Positions 45,695-54,383 of a DNA stretch of 64,000 bases are shown here, one piece after another (position 1 is the first letter of the stretch; each line of letters opens with the position of its first letter). The stretch comes from an uncultured Acidobacteriota bacterium (lineage in GTDB: Bacteria > Acidobacteriota > Terriglobia > Bryobacterales > Bryobacteraceae): contig CADEFT010000005.1 in NCBI GenBank assembly GCA_902826685.1, forward strand, positions 62,001-126,000. The letters are read 5' to 3'. A program made the translations under genes and the position numbers. The notes under the pieces are model-generated. The model was given only the letters and a program-made list of their open reading frames with translations, made no database searches and was not told where the DNA came from.

Positions 45695-47074
45695 CTAAGA
45701 CGAGCCGGCTGGCAACTGGCTCACCACGGCCCGCATTTTCCCGTTCGGTCCGCGCGGAATACGCTCCACGTGCTCGATGGTAACCGCCACCCGTCCCACC
45801 CGGCGCACGATTTCCGATTCGATGGCGCGGCTGGTGCGCGCGTTGAACGCAGCCGTTGGCACCACGCGTACCGTGATGGCGTCGCGGCTGTATTGCACGA
45901 TCTGCGCTTCCTCCACCGGCAGTTGCGCGTCGAAGATGCCTTCGATCAGGTTCGGGCTTAGCTTGCGGCCGTCGGGTGCGTGAATCGTGTCGCTGATGCG
46001 GCCCTCGATCGCCGTGAGCGTGGGCAGGCTCCGCCCGCAGGCGCACGCGCCGCCGGACTCCGCCACCTTGCCCCGGTCGCCGGTGCGATAGCGAATCAAA
46101 GGCATGCCGCCGTTGATCAGCCCGGTGCTGACCAGCTCGCCGTCCACTTCCTCCACCACGCCCGCGTCCGGCCACAAATGCATCGTTCCGTGGCCGCACT
46201 CGGCGGCGGCCGCGCAAATTTCCGACATGCCGTAGGAATCGCGCACCGGGCATTCAAAAGCCTCTTCAAAGGCGCGGCGCTGGAAATCGAAAAGCTGTTC
46301 CGATTGCGTGAGGATGACCTTAAGCCGCGGCGGCTTGAAGCCATGCCTGAGGATGCCCTGCGCAATGGAATAGAGCGACGAGGGGTAGGCCATCAGGTAT
46401 TGGACGTCATGTTGGCGAAGCGCTTCCATGTAGTGCCCCGCGTTGTCCGGCGTGGCGTGATAGCAGGAAAGGTAGAGCTGACGCAATCCGCGGTTCCAGA
46501 CCCAATAGGGCGGCCGGCGCGCCAGAGGATCCGCCACCGCCTGCCCGGCCAGCAACCCCCACGCGTCGCCCCGCGAGAGGCCGTTCCAGCGCCGGCAGCG
46601 CGCTTCAAACAGCGCGTACCACGCCGTTAGGGTCTGGCTCGAATACCAAAGCTGAGTGGGAGATCCCATGGTGCCGCTGGTCACCTCGGCCGTCATCCGC
46701 CGCGGATCGCAATCATCGGCGAGGAAGGCGTGTGGATTCCGCCGTATCGCGACGCGGTCGATGGCCGGCCAGTTCTCCAGTCTCTCCCAACTGGAGCTGT
46801 CGCCACGACGGCGCCTCTGCCCCCATTGCTCGCGGTAGTAGGGAACGCGCGTCGCGGCGCGATGGAGCAGCTCCGCCGTACGATCCTCAGTCCAGTTCTT
46901 CCAGCGACCGGACGTCCACGTGTCGCGCTCGAGGCATTCCGCCACCAGACGCTCCGTCTCCGGCCCATATCGTCTGTATCGCAAACGATACCCGTGCAGG
47001 CTCGCCGCGGCAACTCGCAAATGGTACGGGAGTTTGTAAAAAGTGCCGAGCCAGATATTCCGCGTCAAGGGCAT
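45695..47074 (-). CDS. Phenylacetate-CoA ligase/CapK-like adenylate-forming enzyme
   Basis: 459 residues. The adenylate-forming core motif TSGTMGSPTQL is present, with YGMSEICAAAAECGHGTMHLW (including Cys), RYRTGDRGKV and the C-terminal Lys region RGPNGKMRAVV. The N-terminus (YYREQWGQ) resembles PaaK/CapK. These enzymes activate an aromatic or other carboxylic acid to a CoA thioester, or act in capsule biosynthesis. The long Arg-rich N-terminal helix is typical of CapK relatives. Its end is 15 bases before the amidohydrolase start, in the same direction. Confidence 0.82.
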   Translation of the reverse strand: MPLTRNIWLGTFYKLPYHLRVAAASLHGYRLRYRRYGPETERLVAECLERDTWTSGRWKNWTEDRTAELLHRAATRVPYYREQWGQRRRRGDSSSWERLENWPAIDRVAIRRNPHAFLADDCDPRRMTAEVTSGTMGSPTQLWYSSQTLTAWYALFEARCRRWNGLSRGDAWGLLAGQAVADPLARRPPYWVWNRGLRQLYLSCYHATPDNAGHYMEALRQHDVQYLMAYPSSLYSIAQGILRHGFKPPRLKVILTQSEQLFDFQRRAFEEAFECPVRDSYGMSEICAAAAECGHGTMHLWPDAGVVEEVDGELVSTGLINGGMPLIRYRTGDRGKVAESGGACACGRSLPTLTAIEGRISDTIHAPDGRKLSPNLIEGIFDAQLPVEEAQIVQYSRDAITVRVVPTAAFNARTSRAIESEIVRRVGRVAVTIEHVERIPRGPNGKMRAVVSQLPAGSS

Positions 47075-47132
47075 TTTGAAACACCAGTGTGCCCCATCGG
47101 CGGACTTGTGGAATGGGCTTTGAGTACCGGAA

Positions 47133-47669
47133 CTAACGCCGGTAGAGATAGAGCGTGTGGCTGCGCCCTTCGCCGTCGTCGTCGATGGTCTCGGTCTTCT
47201 CGGGCTTCCATCCGGCGAACTCGAAATCGTGCGACACGATGCGCGTGCCCTTCTTCAACTGCTTCTCAAGCAACGGACGCACTTTATCGTTCGAAGACGG
47301 CAGCAGGTAGACCGTAAGCATGTTGGCGGACGAGTAGTCCTGTTTCAGCACGTCGCCGTTGATGATCTTGGCGTTCTTCTCCAGGCCCAGGCTCCGGATG
47401 CGACTGGCGCTCTGTTTCCAAAGGTCCACGTCCATTTCGACGCCCGTCGCCACCGCGCCGAATTTCTCGGCCGCCATGATCACGATGCGTCCATCTCCCG
47501 AGCCGAGGTCGAACATCCGTTCCCCCTTGGCCAACCCGCCGAACTGGAGCATCTTTTCCACCACCGATTCCGGCGTCGGGTAGTAGGGCGCGAGCTTGTC
47601 GGTTTTCTTCGGCGCCTCCTGCGCGAAGGCGGCTGTGGCAACCAGAAGACTGATCGATAATATTCGCAT
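47133..47669 (-). CDS. Exported SAM-dependent methyltransferase-like protein
   Basis: 178 residues. An N-terminal signal peptide (MRILSISLLVATAAFAQE) is followed by a class I Rossmann fold: PYYPTPESVVEKML, then FDLGSGDGRIVIMAAEKFG (motif I), GVEMD (motif II), IINGDVLKQD and LTVYLLPSS. The fold is intact, so a periplasmic methyltransferase is implied, which is unusual because SAM is made in the cytoplasm. It may instead bind another ligand, or the 'signal' may be a cytoplasmic anchor. Relatives occur in acidobacteria and planctomycetes. Confidence 0.75.
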   Translation of the reverse strand: MRILSISLLVATAAFAQEAPKKTDKLAPYYPTPESVVEKMLQFGGLAKGERMFDLGSGDGRIVIMAAEKFGAVATGVEMDVDLWKQSASRIRSLGLEKNAKIINGDVLKQDYSSANMLTVYLLPSSNDKVRPLLEKQLKKGTRIVSHDFEFAGWKPEKTETIDDDGEGRSHTLYLYRR

Positions 47670-47696
47670 CGGTACCCCAATATCGAGACGTAAGGC

Positions 47697-49616
47697 TTAC
47701 GGCATCAGGTACAGCCGTACGCGATTACTTTCTTTTCCGCCGGCCTCGACAAACAATTCGGCCGGACCGGCGTTCAAAAGCTTCGGCAATTGTACCTCAA
47801 CCAGATAGAAACCCACGTAGCCCGGCGCGAGCGTCGCGCGGCTCACTTCAAGCGGTTCTCGGTCGAGAAAGACGCGCATGGAGGCGATCACGCGCGGCGG
47901 ATTGCTCGCCGGAGCGGGAACACCCGTCGGCCAAGCCGGCTCCACCGCGCCCAGGCCGGAGGCGAGAATCTGTACACGCGCGCCGGAGCGGGCCGGATTG
48001 CCCGCGTCGAGGGCGATGCCGCTATCGGCGTCCAGGAGCAGCGGCGCGCCGTCCCTGGCAATGAAAATCGCCGGTGAGACCCGCGCCAGGGGCAATCCCA
48101 GTCGCGCCGCCGCCGTTCCCTGCGCTTCGAGCACAAGGTCCAGCCTGTCTCCGGCCGCTTCGAAGGGAACCTGAATCTGCGTCTCGCGGCCCGCGCTTGC
48201 GAGCACCGGAACGTTCAGCGCGCCTGCCTGCGCGCGGTTTACGTTCGCTCCCAGAATGCTCAGCAGAGCGCCGGGAGCCGCCGGCCGGCCACTGAAGTCG
48301 GCCGAATTGACGACGCTGATCTGCCGCGCGCGATGCGGTGCCATGGCGGCATAGAGTCCCCAGCCGTCCACCAGTACATATAGCTGGTTGCCGCCTTCGT
48401 CGAGCTTCACGTCGGAAATCGTCTGCGCGGGAAGCTTCAGGCCGATCGGAGTCCACGCCGCCGCCGCGCCCAGAAGATTCAATTCGGCCGTTGTCTGGAA
48501 GAGCCCGCGCGACGTGGCGGCGTAGATGGCTCCGCTACCCGGGTCCGCCGACACCCCATACGCCGAGGTGCCCGCCGGCAGGTTCGCCGTCACGTCATCC
48601 CAGAACCGCCCGCCGTTCAACGTTCGCAGGACTACGGCATTCCGTCCCGGTCCCCGCGCGGACAGAGCCACCACCGCGATGCGAGGTTCCTTCGGATTCA
48701 CATAGAAGGCGGAAATTGCGCCTCCATCCTGCACGGAAAAAGATTGCCACGTCTGGCCGCGATCGGAAGACGCCCAAATTCGTCCGTCGCCCGATCCACC
48801 GTAAATCCACTCGCCCTCGGTTCGCGCCACGACCACGGCCGCACCCACGCGCGCCGAAATCTGCCCGCGCAAAAGCCGGTCGGCGGTCAGCCACTGCTGG
48901 CCGGCGGGCCGCCAGGCGATCCGCTCCCCCGGCTGCCATTCGATCTCCAGGTCGTCGCCCGCCACCGCCCGCGCGGGCCGCAGTCCATTCGGCAGCGCCA
49001 GCAACTTTCGCGTTGCGAGCGCGGGCAGGGAATCGTTCAGCCCGCTCCAGGTGACGCCGCCATCCAAAGAGCGCCACAACCCGGCGTTGTTCGAAACTAC
49101 GATGTCGTCGGGGTCGAGAGGAGAAACCGCCAGATCCGTCAGCCCGTCCCCCAGAATCGATCGATTCCGGTAGGCCGTCATATTCGACCACACCTGACCG
49201 TCTTCGGACCGGTAGGCGAATCGACCGGCCGCATACCACCGCGTGCCGGTACCGGCTGCCCGCCGCACCCGCGCCTCGGCTTCCGGCGGCGCGCCTCCGG
49301 TCTCGTCGCTCCGGCTCTCGGGTGCCAAAACGCCGGCAGCCGCGCGCCAGGTCTCGAAATCGCGGGTCACCCACACGATACCGGGCGCCGCCTGGGCATA
49401 CAACTCGGATCCGGATTCATTGAACCAGACCCGGCTAATCGCTCCGGTGGCCACCGCCGGCAGGTCCAGATCCACCGACGAGTTGCCGATTCTTCGCCAA
49501 TCCGCAATCTGTGCGTTGTCCGCTATCTGGCCGGGGGCATCGCCGGCCGATAGGAACACCAGGAGGATCGCCGCCGTCCAGCGCAACCACGAGCAGCTTG
49601 TGGCATTCCGACACAT
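47697..49616 (-). CDS. Secreted BNR/sortilin-like repeat protein with TIGR03437 C-terminal domain
   Basis: 639 residues from ATG 49616; the open frame continues to 50264 but overlaps the divergent FecR gene. It has a signal peptide (WTAAILLVFLSAGDAPGQ) and several BNR-type repeats with the Asp-x-Gly-x-x-Trp element (DGGVTWSGLNDSLP, DRGQTWQSF), predicting a beta propeller. The last about 210 residues begin ISVVNSADFSGRPAAPGALLS and form the TIGR03437 domain found at the C-terminus of many Solibacter secreted proteins; its role is unknown, perhaps secretion or cell attachment. It is divergent from the FecR-domain gene. Confidence 0.85.
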   Translation of the reverse strand: MCRNATSCSWLRWTAAILLVFLSAGDAPGQIADNAQIADWRRIGNSSVDLDLPAVATGAISRVWFNESGSELYAQAAPGIVWVTRDFETWRAAAGVLAPESRSDETGGAPPEAEARVRRAAGTGTRWYAAGRFAYRSEDGQVWSNMTAYRNRSILGDGLTDLAVSPLDPDDIVVSNNAGLWRSLDGGVTWSGLNDSLPALATRKLLALPNGLRPARAVAGDDLEIEWQPGERIAWRPAGQQWLTADRLLRGQISARVGAAVVVARTEGEWIYGGSGDGRIWASSDRGQTWQSFSVQDGGAISAFYVNPKEPRIAVVALSARGPGRNAVVLRTLNGGRFWDDVTANLPAGTSAYGVSADPGSGAIYAATSRGLFQTTAELNLLGAAAAWTPIGLKLPAQTISDVKLDEGGNQLYVLVDGWGLYAAMAPHRARQISVVNSADFSGRPAAPGALLSILGANVNRAQAGALNVPVLASAGRETQIQVPFEAAGDRLDLVLEAQGTAAARLGLPLARVSPAIFIARDGAPLLLDADSGIALDAGNPARSGARVQILASGLGAVEPAWPTGVPAPASNPPRVIASMRVFLDREPLEVSRATLAPGYVGFYLVEVQLPKLLNAGPAELFVEAGGKESNRVRLYLMP

Positions 49617-49787
49617 GAGCGTTTCTATTTTATCCTGTTCCGGGCTTGAGTGGCCCCGCGAACGTGTTGAAAGGACATGTACTTTGCCAGCGAAATGTGA
49701 TATCCCTAGAATTGCTGTGCAGGTTTGTGCAAGGCCGCGCCAGCCGAAGGTGTCGATAACCGGCCGGCCCAGGCAAAGGAAGTGCTC

Positions 49788-50564
49788 TTGAACGCGTCCG
49801 TCAAACGAGGGTTGATCGTCATAGCGTTGGCCGTGCTGTCGGCCATGCTGTGCGCGGCTCAGTCGCCGGTCGCCAAAGCCATCGAGATCCAGGGCCAGGT
49901 CTCCGTCCTCAAGGATAACTACCCTTGGGCGCTCGCTCCCGGCGCTACGTTGCAGCCTATGCAGATCGTCCTCACAGGTGCCGACGGCTTTGCGCGCTTT
50001 GAAGTTTCCGGCGGCAGCACTTTCGAGGTGTTTCCCAACTCCCGCGTGCAGTTCCGTGCCAATCCCGGCAACTTCAAGGATCTGGTCGACCTCGTTCTTG
50101 GCCGAATTCGCGTTCACATCGAAAAGATCGGTGGCCAGCCGAATCCCAATAGTGTCCGTACGTCTACTGCGGTGATTTCCGTACGCGGCACAACCTTCGA
50201 CGTCATCGCGTCGGACGACAGTACTACGGTTGCAGTCGAAGAAGGCCAAGTCGCGGTACGCCATCTGCTCCGCCCCTCGAGTGGCGAAAAACTGGTCAAC
50301 GCCGGCGAAGCGCTAACGGTCTTCAAGAATGAGCCGCTGGCCAAGCGCCAGGTCGATCGCGGCCGCGTGTATCAGCAGATCGTGGCCAGCGTTTGGGATG
50401 CGCTCGGTACGATCATCCGCAACGGACGAACCGGCGCCGGAGGCGCGGGTCCCGCGGGTCCGACCCTGCCTGGCGACACTGGCGGTACCGCTCCGCCTCC
50501 GGCGGGTGGCTCCAGCGGAGGGAATTCCCCCGCGCCGCCGCCTCCGGCTCCGCCGGGCAACTAG
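49788..50564 (+). CDS. Exported FecR-domain protein with Pro/Gly-rich tail
   Basis: 258 residues from TTG 49788 with AAAGGA seven bases upstream. A signal peptide (LIVIALAVLSAMLCAAQ) is followed by a FecR domain (about 35-150): AIEIQGQVSVLKDN, EVFPNSRVQFRANPG, TSTAVISVRGTTFDVIAS, VEEGQVAVRH. The last about 40 residues are a low-complexity Gly/Ala/Pro tail. FecR domains sense or bind signals in the periplasm in sigma regulation, but this free exported form, common in acidobacteria, has no linked FecI; role unknown. It is followed by a convergent DinB-like gene with a four-base overlap. Confidence 0.8.
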   Translation: MNASVKRGLIVIALAVLSAMLCAAQSPVAKAIEIQGQVSVLKDNYPWALAPGATLQPMQIVLTGADGFARFEVSGGSTFEVFPNSRVQFRANPGNFKDLVDLVLGRIRVHIEKIGGQPNPNSVRTSTAVISVRGTTFDVIASDDSTTVAVEEGQVAVRHLLRPSSGEKLVNAGEALTVFKNEPLAKRQVDRGRVYQQIVASVWDALGTIIRNGRTGAGGAGPAGPTLPGDTGGTAPPPAGGSSGGNSPAPPPPAPPGN

Positions 50565-51160
50565 TGCTCCGGATATCCGGCCGCGGTCTTCACTTCGTTT
50601 AACTGCATCGTGTGCCGCTCGCTGTGCCCAGCCATCATGAGCAGCCACTGGTATCCATCCAGTTCCTTCAGCGCCGGATGGTAAAAGGAGTGCCCCCGCA
50701 GATCGTCGCCAGTCGTCTGCAGGTAGGCGATGTTCCGGTCGCGGCTTTCCTTGAAATGGGCGATCAGTTCCGCCGCTGTCTTCCATCTGTGCGTGGGCCG
50801 CAGGGTCTCCGGAGCCTGCACTTTCTGGCTGCGATTGGTCATCATCGCCGCGATCTTGTCATCCATGCCTTTGGTCTGTTCGAGCTTCGCCGGATCCCCA
50901 GGCATGGCCATGATCTTCTTCGTCACCAGGTCGAACAGCAGGTCTTCACTGAGTGCGATGTGTTCGGCCACCTCGGCGATCGACCACGATTGGGGCGAAG
51001 GTTTGAACTCCCATTGCGCCTGGCTCAATCCGGCGACGGAATCGAGAAACTGCTTTCGCGTCGCGTGCAGATAGCTCATCGCCCGGTCGCGCTCCCCTTG
51101 TTTCAAAGGTTCCGCCCAAAGGGCCGCCCCGGCGGCGAGCAAAACAATGATCTTGGTCAT
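50561..51160 (-). CDS. Exported DinB superfamily protein
   Basis: 199 residues. A signal peptide (MTKIIVLLAAGAALWAEP) precedes a four-helix DinB fold: WSIAEVAEHIALSEDLLFDLV gives the first His, and the second pair is in GHSERHTMQLNEV. These three His bind a metal in DinB proteins, most of which are cytoplasmic thiol transferases or hydrolases. An exported DinB is unusual but I have seen such proteins in acidobacteria. Function unknown. It ends in the convergent FecR gene. Confidence 0.82.
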   Translation of the reverse strand: MTKIIVLLAAGAALWAEPLKQGERDRAMSYLHATRKQFLDSVAGLSQAQWEFKPSPQSWSIAEVAEHIALSEDLLFDLVTKKIMAMPGDPAKLEQTKGMDDKIAAMMTNRSQKVQAPETLRPTHRWKTAAELIAHFKESRDRNIAYLQTTGDDLRGHSFYHPALKELDGYQWLLMMAGHSERHTMQLNEVKTAAGYPEH

Positions 51161-51378
51161 GAACCTCAGTGTACCCTTCGATGATTTGGTAATTTCGCAG
51201 TGCCTCGTTCGCCGTAGTGAACGCCTTTGATTTTGCGAATTGTCAGAACAACCCTTCGGCAGTCAACCGGAATCAATGCTTTCTTCGTGAAATCAATGAC
51301 TCACGAGTAGGAGACGAAGGTGGAAGAAAAGTTGCAAAGCGGACGGCTGAACGAAGCTAAATGACTGAAAACAGAGGA
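51161..51378. other. Intergenic stretch left of the tRNA fragment
   Basis: No open frame with coding character. The sequence is less GC-rich than its surroundings. The 12-mer ACAACCCTTCGG at 51248-51259 recurs inside the tRNA fragment at 51405-51416; this may be chance. Confidence 0.35.
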
Positions 51379-51426
<48 letters not shown>

Positions 51427-51574
51427 TTGGAAACGGAAACGCAGAGTTGCTACGCATTGATCGATCTTGCTCGCAATGAACAACTTGGCGCACGTTGGCA
51501 GCATGCCTGCGATTGCAGGACTATCCGCGGCTGCGCTTGGTTTGGAAACAGGATCCCTACAGTGTTAAACCAAT

Positions 51575-51739
51575 TCACGCTGCCCGAACGGAGCGGTGCA
51601 ACAGCATCAGATGATCGGGATCAACGCCCACAAGGGCCAGCGTCGCGCCTGTCTCATCCGAAAACTCGACTAACAAAGCCCGCTCGCCGTCGCGTTCCAG
51701 GTGTTCGACCACGGTGCCGCAATCCAACCGCTTCGAACC
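51575..51739 (-). pseudogene. DUF4926 remnant (C-terminal part)
   Basis: In the frame offset from the DUF6883 ORF, the translation reads CGTVVEHLERDGERALLVEF then SDETGATLALVGVDPDHL and stops at 51575. This matches the C-terminal two thirds of DUF4926 proteins (GTVVE..., VEF.DE.G.T.A), small proteins whose genes usually follow DUF6883 genes. The expected N-terminal part with its own start codon is missing and the sequence joins directly to the DUF6883 frame, so a deletion has fused the pair. Confidence 0.6.
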
Positions 51740-52026
51740 ACCGCCGCCCCGGCGGGCGTCGTCAGCAGGAAGTCTACCACGTAGATGGATCCGAACTTGC
51801 TTTGCGCGATCACGGAAGCCTCTGCTCTTAACGCGGCTTCCAAAAGGCGCTCACGGAGCCACTCGGCATCGGCTTGTGTCAGTCCCAACGCTGACCTGAA
51901 AACCCGCGCTTTGTGTTGGCCGTCTTCGTGGAGCGGGTTCAGGCAGTAATCCCGAAGCTTGCCGAGATCGACCATGGCTGCCGCCGCGTTCGGAGACGGA
52001 TTTCGCTCATGCCGTATCGCCAGCAT
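51670..52026 (-). pseudogene. DUF6883 protein, 3' end disrupted
   Basis: The frame from ATG 52026 contains NPSPNAAAAMVDLGKLRDYCL, then HKARVFRSALGLTQADAEWL, YVVDFLLTTPAGAAVVRSGWI, closely the DUF6883 pattern (PNA..VVD..KLRDYCLNP, HKARVF..ALG, VDF...VRS.WI). After RSGWI the normal ending is lost and the frame runs out of phase through the DUF4926 remnant until 51670. DUF6883/DUF4926 pairs are considered toxin-antitoxin-like by neighbourhood in my memory of such loci. The gene is close to the tRNA fragment, in the presumed inserted DNA. Confidence 0.6.
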
Positions 52027-52139
52027 GTCATCAGACAACCTGTGTTGGATGACCACTGCGACCAAGCGCCCATTGGTGCGGATGGCATGGGTCCGTTTGG
52101 AAGAAGGCGCGGGATAGCGGCTGGATCGCACGGTTTCGA

Positions 52140-52330
52140 TCAACTTTGTCGAGGGCGCCTCAGCGAGAGGTTCGAGCGCAGGCGAAGACCGTTGCGAGTC
52201 TGAACCATCCGCACATCTGCGCCTTGTTCGATGTTCGGCGAGAACTACGTCACGGTGGATTACATCGACGGCGGTCCTGTGCAGGGAGCGCTCCTGGCGG
52301 CAGACGTCGTACGCATCGGGCACAATTGCG
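52140..52330 (+). pseudogene. Ser/Thr protein kinase fragment
   Basis: Three frames in succession give LSERFER, then AKTVASLNHPHICALFDV, then GENYVTVDYIDGGPV, which together match the stretch of PknB-type kinases from the C-helix to the hinge region. Neither the glycine loop before it nor the catalytic loop after it is present. It has at least two frameshifts, so it is a relic. It is followed immediately by a different relic (beta-lactamase type), so two deleted genes are joined. Confidence 0.6.
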
Positions 52331-52364
52331 GAGGCGCTCGACCGCTGCGGATCCCGGATCCCGG

Positions 52365-53043
52365 GCGAAGCGGTGGTCGATCTATGGGCGGCTTCTTTGA
52401 TGGGACTTTTAGCCGTCCGTTTGAGTCCGACTCGATTGTGCAGGGCTACTCGTCGACAAAGACGATCACCGCACTGTGCGCGCTGGTCCTCGCAGATCGC
52501 TGCGAGATCGATCTGGATGCGCCGGTGGCACGGTACTGGCCCGAGTTCGCCGAAGGCAAATAGGGAATTCTTGTGCGGCAGTTGTTGGGCCATACGGCCG
52601 GGCTCTGCGGATGGTCGGAGACGATGACGTTCCGCGATCTCTATGATAGGGAAACTCGACGACTCTCTCAGCCCGTCAAGCACCGCTTTGGGAGCCGGGG
52701 CGAACCAGCGGCTACCACGGCTATACCCAAGGCCACCTGGTTGGCGAGGTTGTGCGCAGGGTGACCGGCTCCTCAATTGGAGTGTTTCTTTCGCGAGGTG
52801 ATCGGCGTTCCGTGTAAGTGGGGTCTGGGTTCACCGATGGAAACCGCGTAATTTCCTGACCTGCCGGCCGAGGCCCGAGCCGCCTGGTGGGCGGGTAACG
52901 GCGGCTCGATGGCGTTCGTCGATCTCAACGCACGCATGTCCATCGGCTATACGCCAAACCGCTGGATCAGCGGGCCGCACGAACAAGATCGCAGCAGGAA
53001 CGTCGTAGGAGCAGCGTATCGGGCACTCGCGAACCGGCCATGA
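52365..53043 (+). pseudogene. EstB-like beta-lactamase-fold esterase, broken
   Basis: Successive frames give VDLWA, then FESDSIVQGYSSTKTITALC (active-site SxxK is STKT), ALVLADRCEIDLDAPVARYW, an in-frame TAG at 52561-52563, then VRQLLGHTAGL, a shift to SGYHGYTQGHLVGEVVRRVTG (the YxN region), and another shift to WWAGNGGSMAFVDLNARMSIGY, ending at 53041-53043. The order matches the EstB/class C esterase family over nearly the whole length. At least three frameshifts and one stop show that it is not functional. Confidence 0.7.
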
Positions 53044-53127
53044 CGGGCGGGCAGGCCGCCGAGATACGTGTATTCAGCGCGTTAGGGTTCGGCCCCCCGC
53101 GAAGTGTGCCACGGCACCGGACCGGCC

Positions 53128-53397
53128 TTAACGGGTGAGCCAGCCCCCAACTCGAGCCGATGAGCAACGGGGTGCTGAACAACCATAAGTGAAGGTCTGT
53201 GCCGGCTTGGAATTGGGGTTCAATCCCCGTTCTACCCAGGCCAACTCGCAACCCTTGACGCAAGTGATCTGAGTCTCTCCACTGGGGGCATCAACTATCA
53301 GCTCGAAAGTCGGCGCGGAAGTCTGTGCTCTGCCGACAGCCCAACCCAGCAAAACGAGAATCGCAGCGCATAGGATTTGAACTTTGATGCGTCGCAT
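53128..53397 (-). CDS. Small exported Cys-containing protein
   Basis: 89 residues from ATG 53397, which has AGGAGG 12 bases upstream; an ATG at 53421 contains this ribosome site within its own coding sequence and is less likely. A signal peptide (IKVQILCAAILVLLGWAVGRA) is followed by a short domain with FELIVDAPSGETQITCVKGCEL and CSAPRCSSARVGGWL. Similar small secreted proteins with the GCxLAWVERG element occur in acidobacteria. Function unknown. It seems intact although it lies next to broken genes. Confidence 0.6.
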   Translation of the reverse strand: MRRIKVQILCAAILVLLGWAVGRAQTSAPTFELIVDAPSGETQITCVKGCELAWVERGLNPNSKPAQTFTYGCSAPRCSSARVGGWLTR

Positions 53398-53451
53398 GAT
53401 CTTGATCAGCCTCCTGAGCACATTATGCGACTCGGAATTTCGGGCGGCAAG

Positions 53452-54270
53452 TCATGGGCGGTCCTTCCGCCCATCGAAGTGCGAAAGCAGCAGTGCGTTC
53501 ACCTTAGCGGGCTCTTGGATGGTCACGCCATGGGAGGCGTCTGGAATTTCGACGTAGTGAGAGCCCGGAATGAGGCGAGCCAGTGCCCTTCCGTAGGATG
53601 CAGTCGCGATGGGATCGTGTCGTGCGCTGACGACCAGGGTCGGCACAGAGATGGTGGCCAGTTCCGCCGAGCGGTTGAACGCCCTCATCGCCTGGAGTTG
53701 CTTCATCATTATGGGAGGCGAGTCGGCCAGGTCGCGGCCCACAAGTTCCGCCACACGCGCCGCGACGGCCGTCCGATCCTGCGCTTGCAGCCAGTTCGCC
53801 GGAAACAGCATCTCGAGAAAGGCCCGGCGGCGCATGTCAGCAGTGCCCACGCGCGTCCGGATCCCCATCCAGATCGTCGCCGGTGTGAGCCTCGCAGCCT
53901 CACTGCCACTCGCGAAAGTACATAGGAGCGAAAGGCTTCGAACGCGATCAGGAGCCGTAAGCGCCAATTGCTCCGCGATCAACCCGCCCATCGAATGCCC
54001 GACCACGTGTACCGAGTCCCATTTCAAATGGTCCAGCAGCGCCAAAGCGTCGGCAGCCATTTGCTGGATCGATAAGGACTCGGCGGAAGCCTGGCTCCGC
54101 CCGATGCCCCGATTGTCGAAAGTTACGCAGGTGTAGTTCTCGCGCAGATTTTCCACTTGCGGACTCCACGCGGAGCCGGTAACGCCCGTTCCCTGAATCA
54201 TCAGGATGCCAGGCCCGTGGCCGGCGATTTCAAAGAAGAGGCTTCCGCCCGCGATCGGCATGGTCGGCAT
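53452..54270 (-). CDS. Alpha/beta hydrolase
   Basis: 272 residues. The nucleophile elbow is GHSMGG (Ser near residue 94), the oxyanion start is MIQGTGVTGSAW, VTFDNRGIGRSQ is the conserved strand-turn, the acid lies in VVSARHDPIA and the His in PDASHGVTIQEP. It is like small esterases, haloperoxidase-like and lactone hydrolases. No signal peptide. Substrate unknown. It stands alone between the small exported protein (same strand) and the divergent kinase gene, with a 113-base gap to the latter. Confidence 0.88.
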   Translation of the reverse strand: MPTMPIAGGSLFFEIAGHGPGILMIQGTGVTGSAWSPQVENLRENYTCVTFDNRGIGRSQASAESLSIQQMAADALALLDHLKWDSVHVVGHSMGGLIAEQLALTAPDRVRSLSLLCTFASGSEAARLTPATIWMGIRTRVGTADMRRRAFLEMLFPANWLQAQDRTAVAARVAELVGRDLADSPPIMMKQLQAMRAFNRSAELATISVPTLVVSARHDPIATASYGRALARLIPGSHYVEIPDASHGVTIQEPAKVNALLLSHFDGRKDRP

Positions 54271-54383
54271 GGTCTGAATGTCTCACATTGGTGAGCGCTT
54301 CATGACCACAATGAAGGCAAATATGCTTTGGCGGAAGTATGATACCGTAACTGTCTTTTCCCGCGCAGCCCGAGGAGTCATAC

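Noticed and set aside
49617..50264. Upstream extension of the TIGR03437 gene
   Set aside because: It would overlap the FecR gene on the opposite strand; the ATG at 49616 is followed by a signal peptide.
51248..51259. 12-mer ACAACCCTTCGG repeated inside the tRNA fragment
   Set aside because: Only 12 bases, and the flanks differ; it may be chance, so I do not call a second attachment site.
51427..51831. Plus-strand frame just right of the tRNA fragment
   Set aside because: It has no motif and overlaps the recognisable DUF6883/DUF4926 remains on the other strand.
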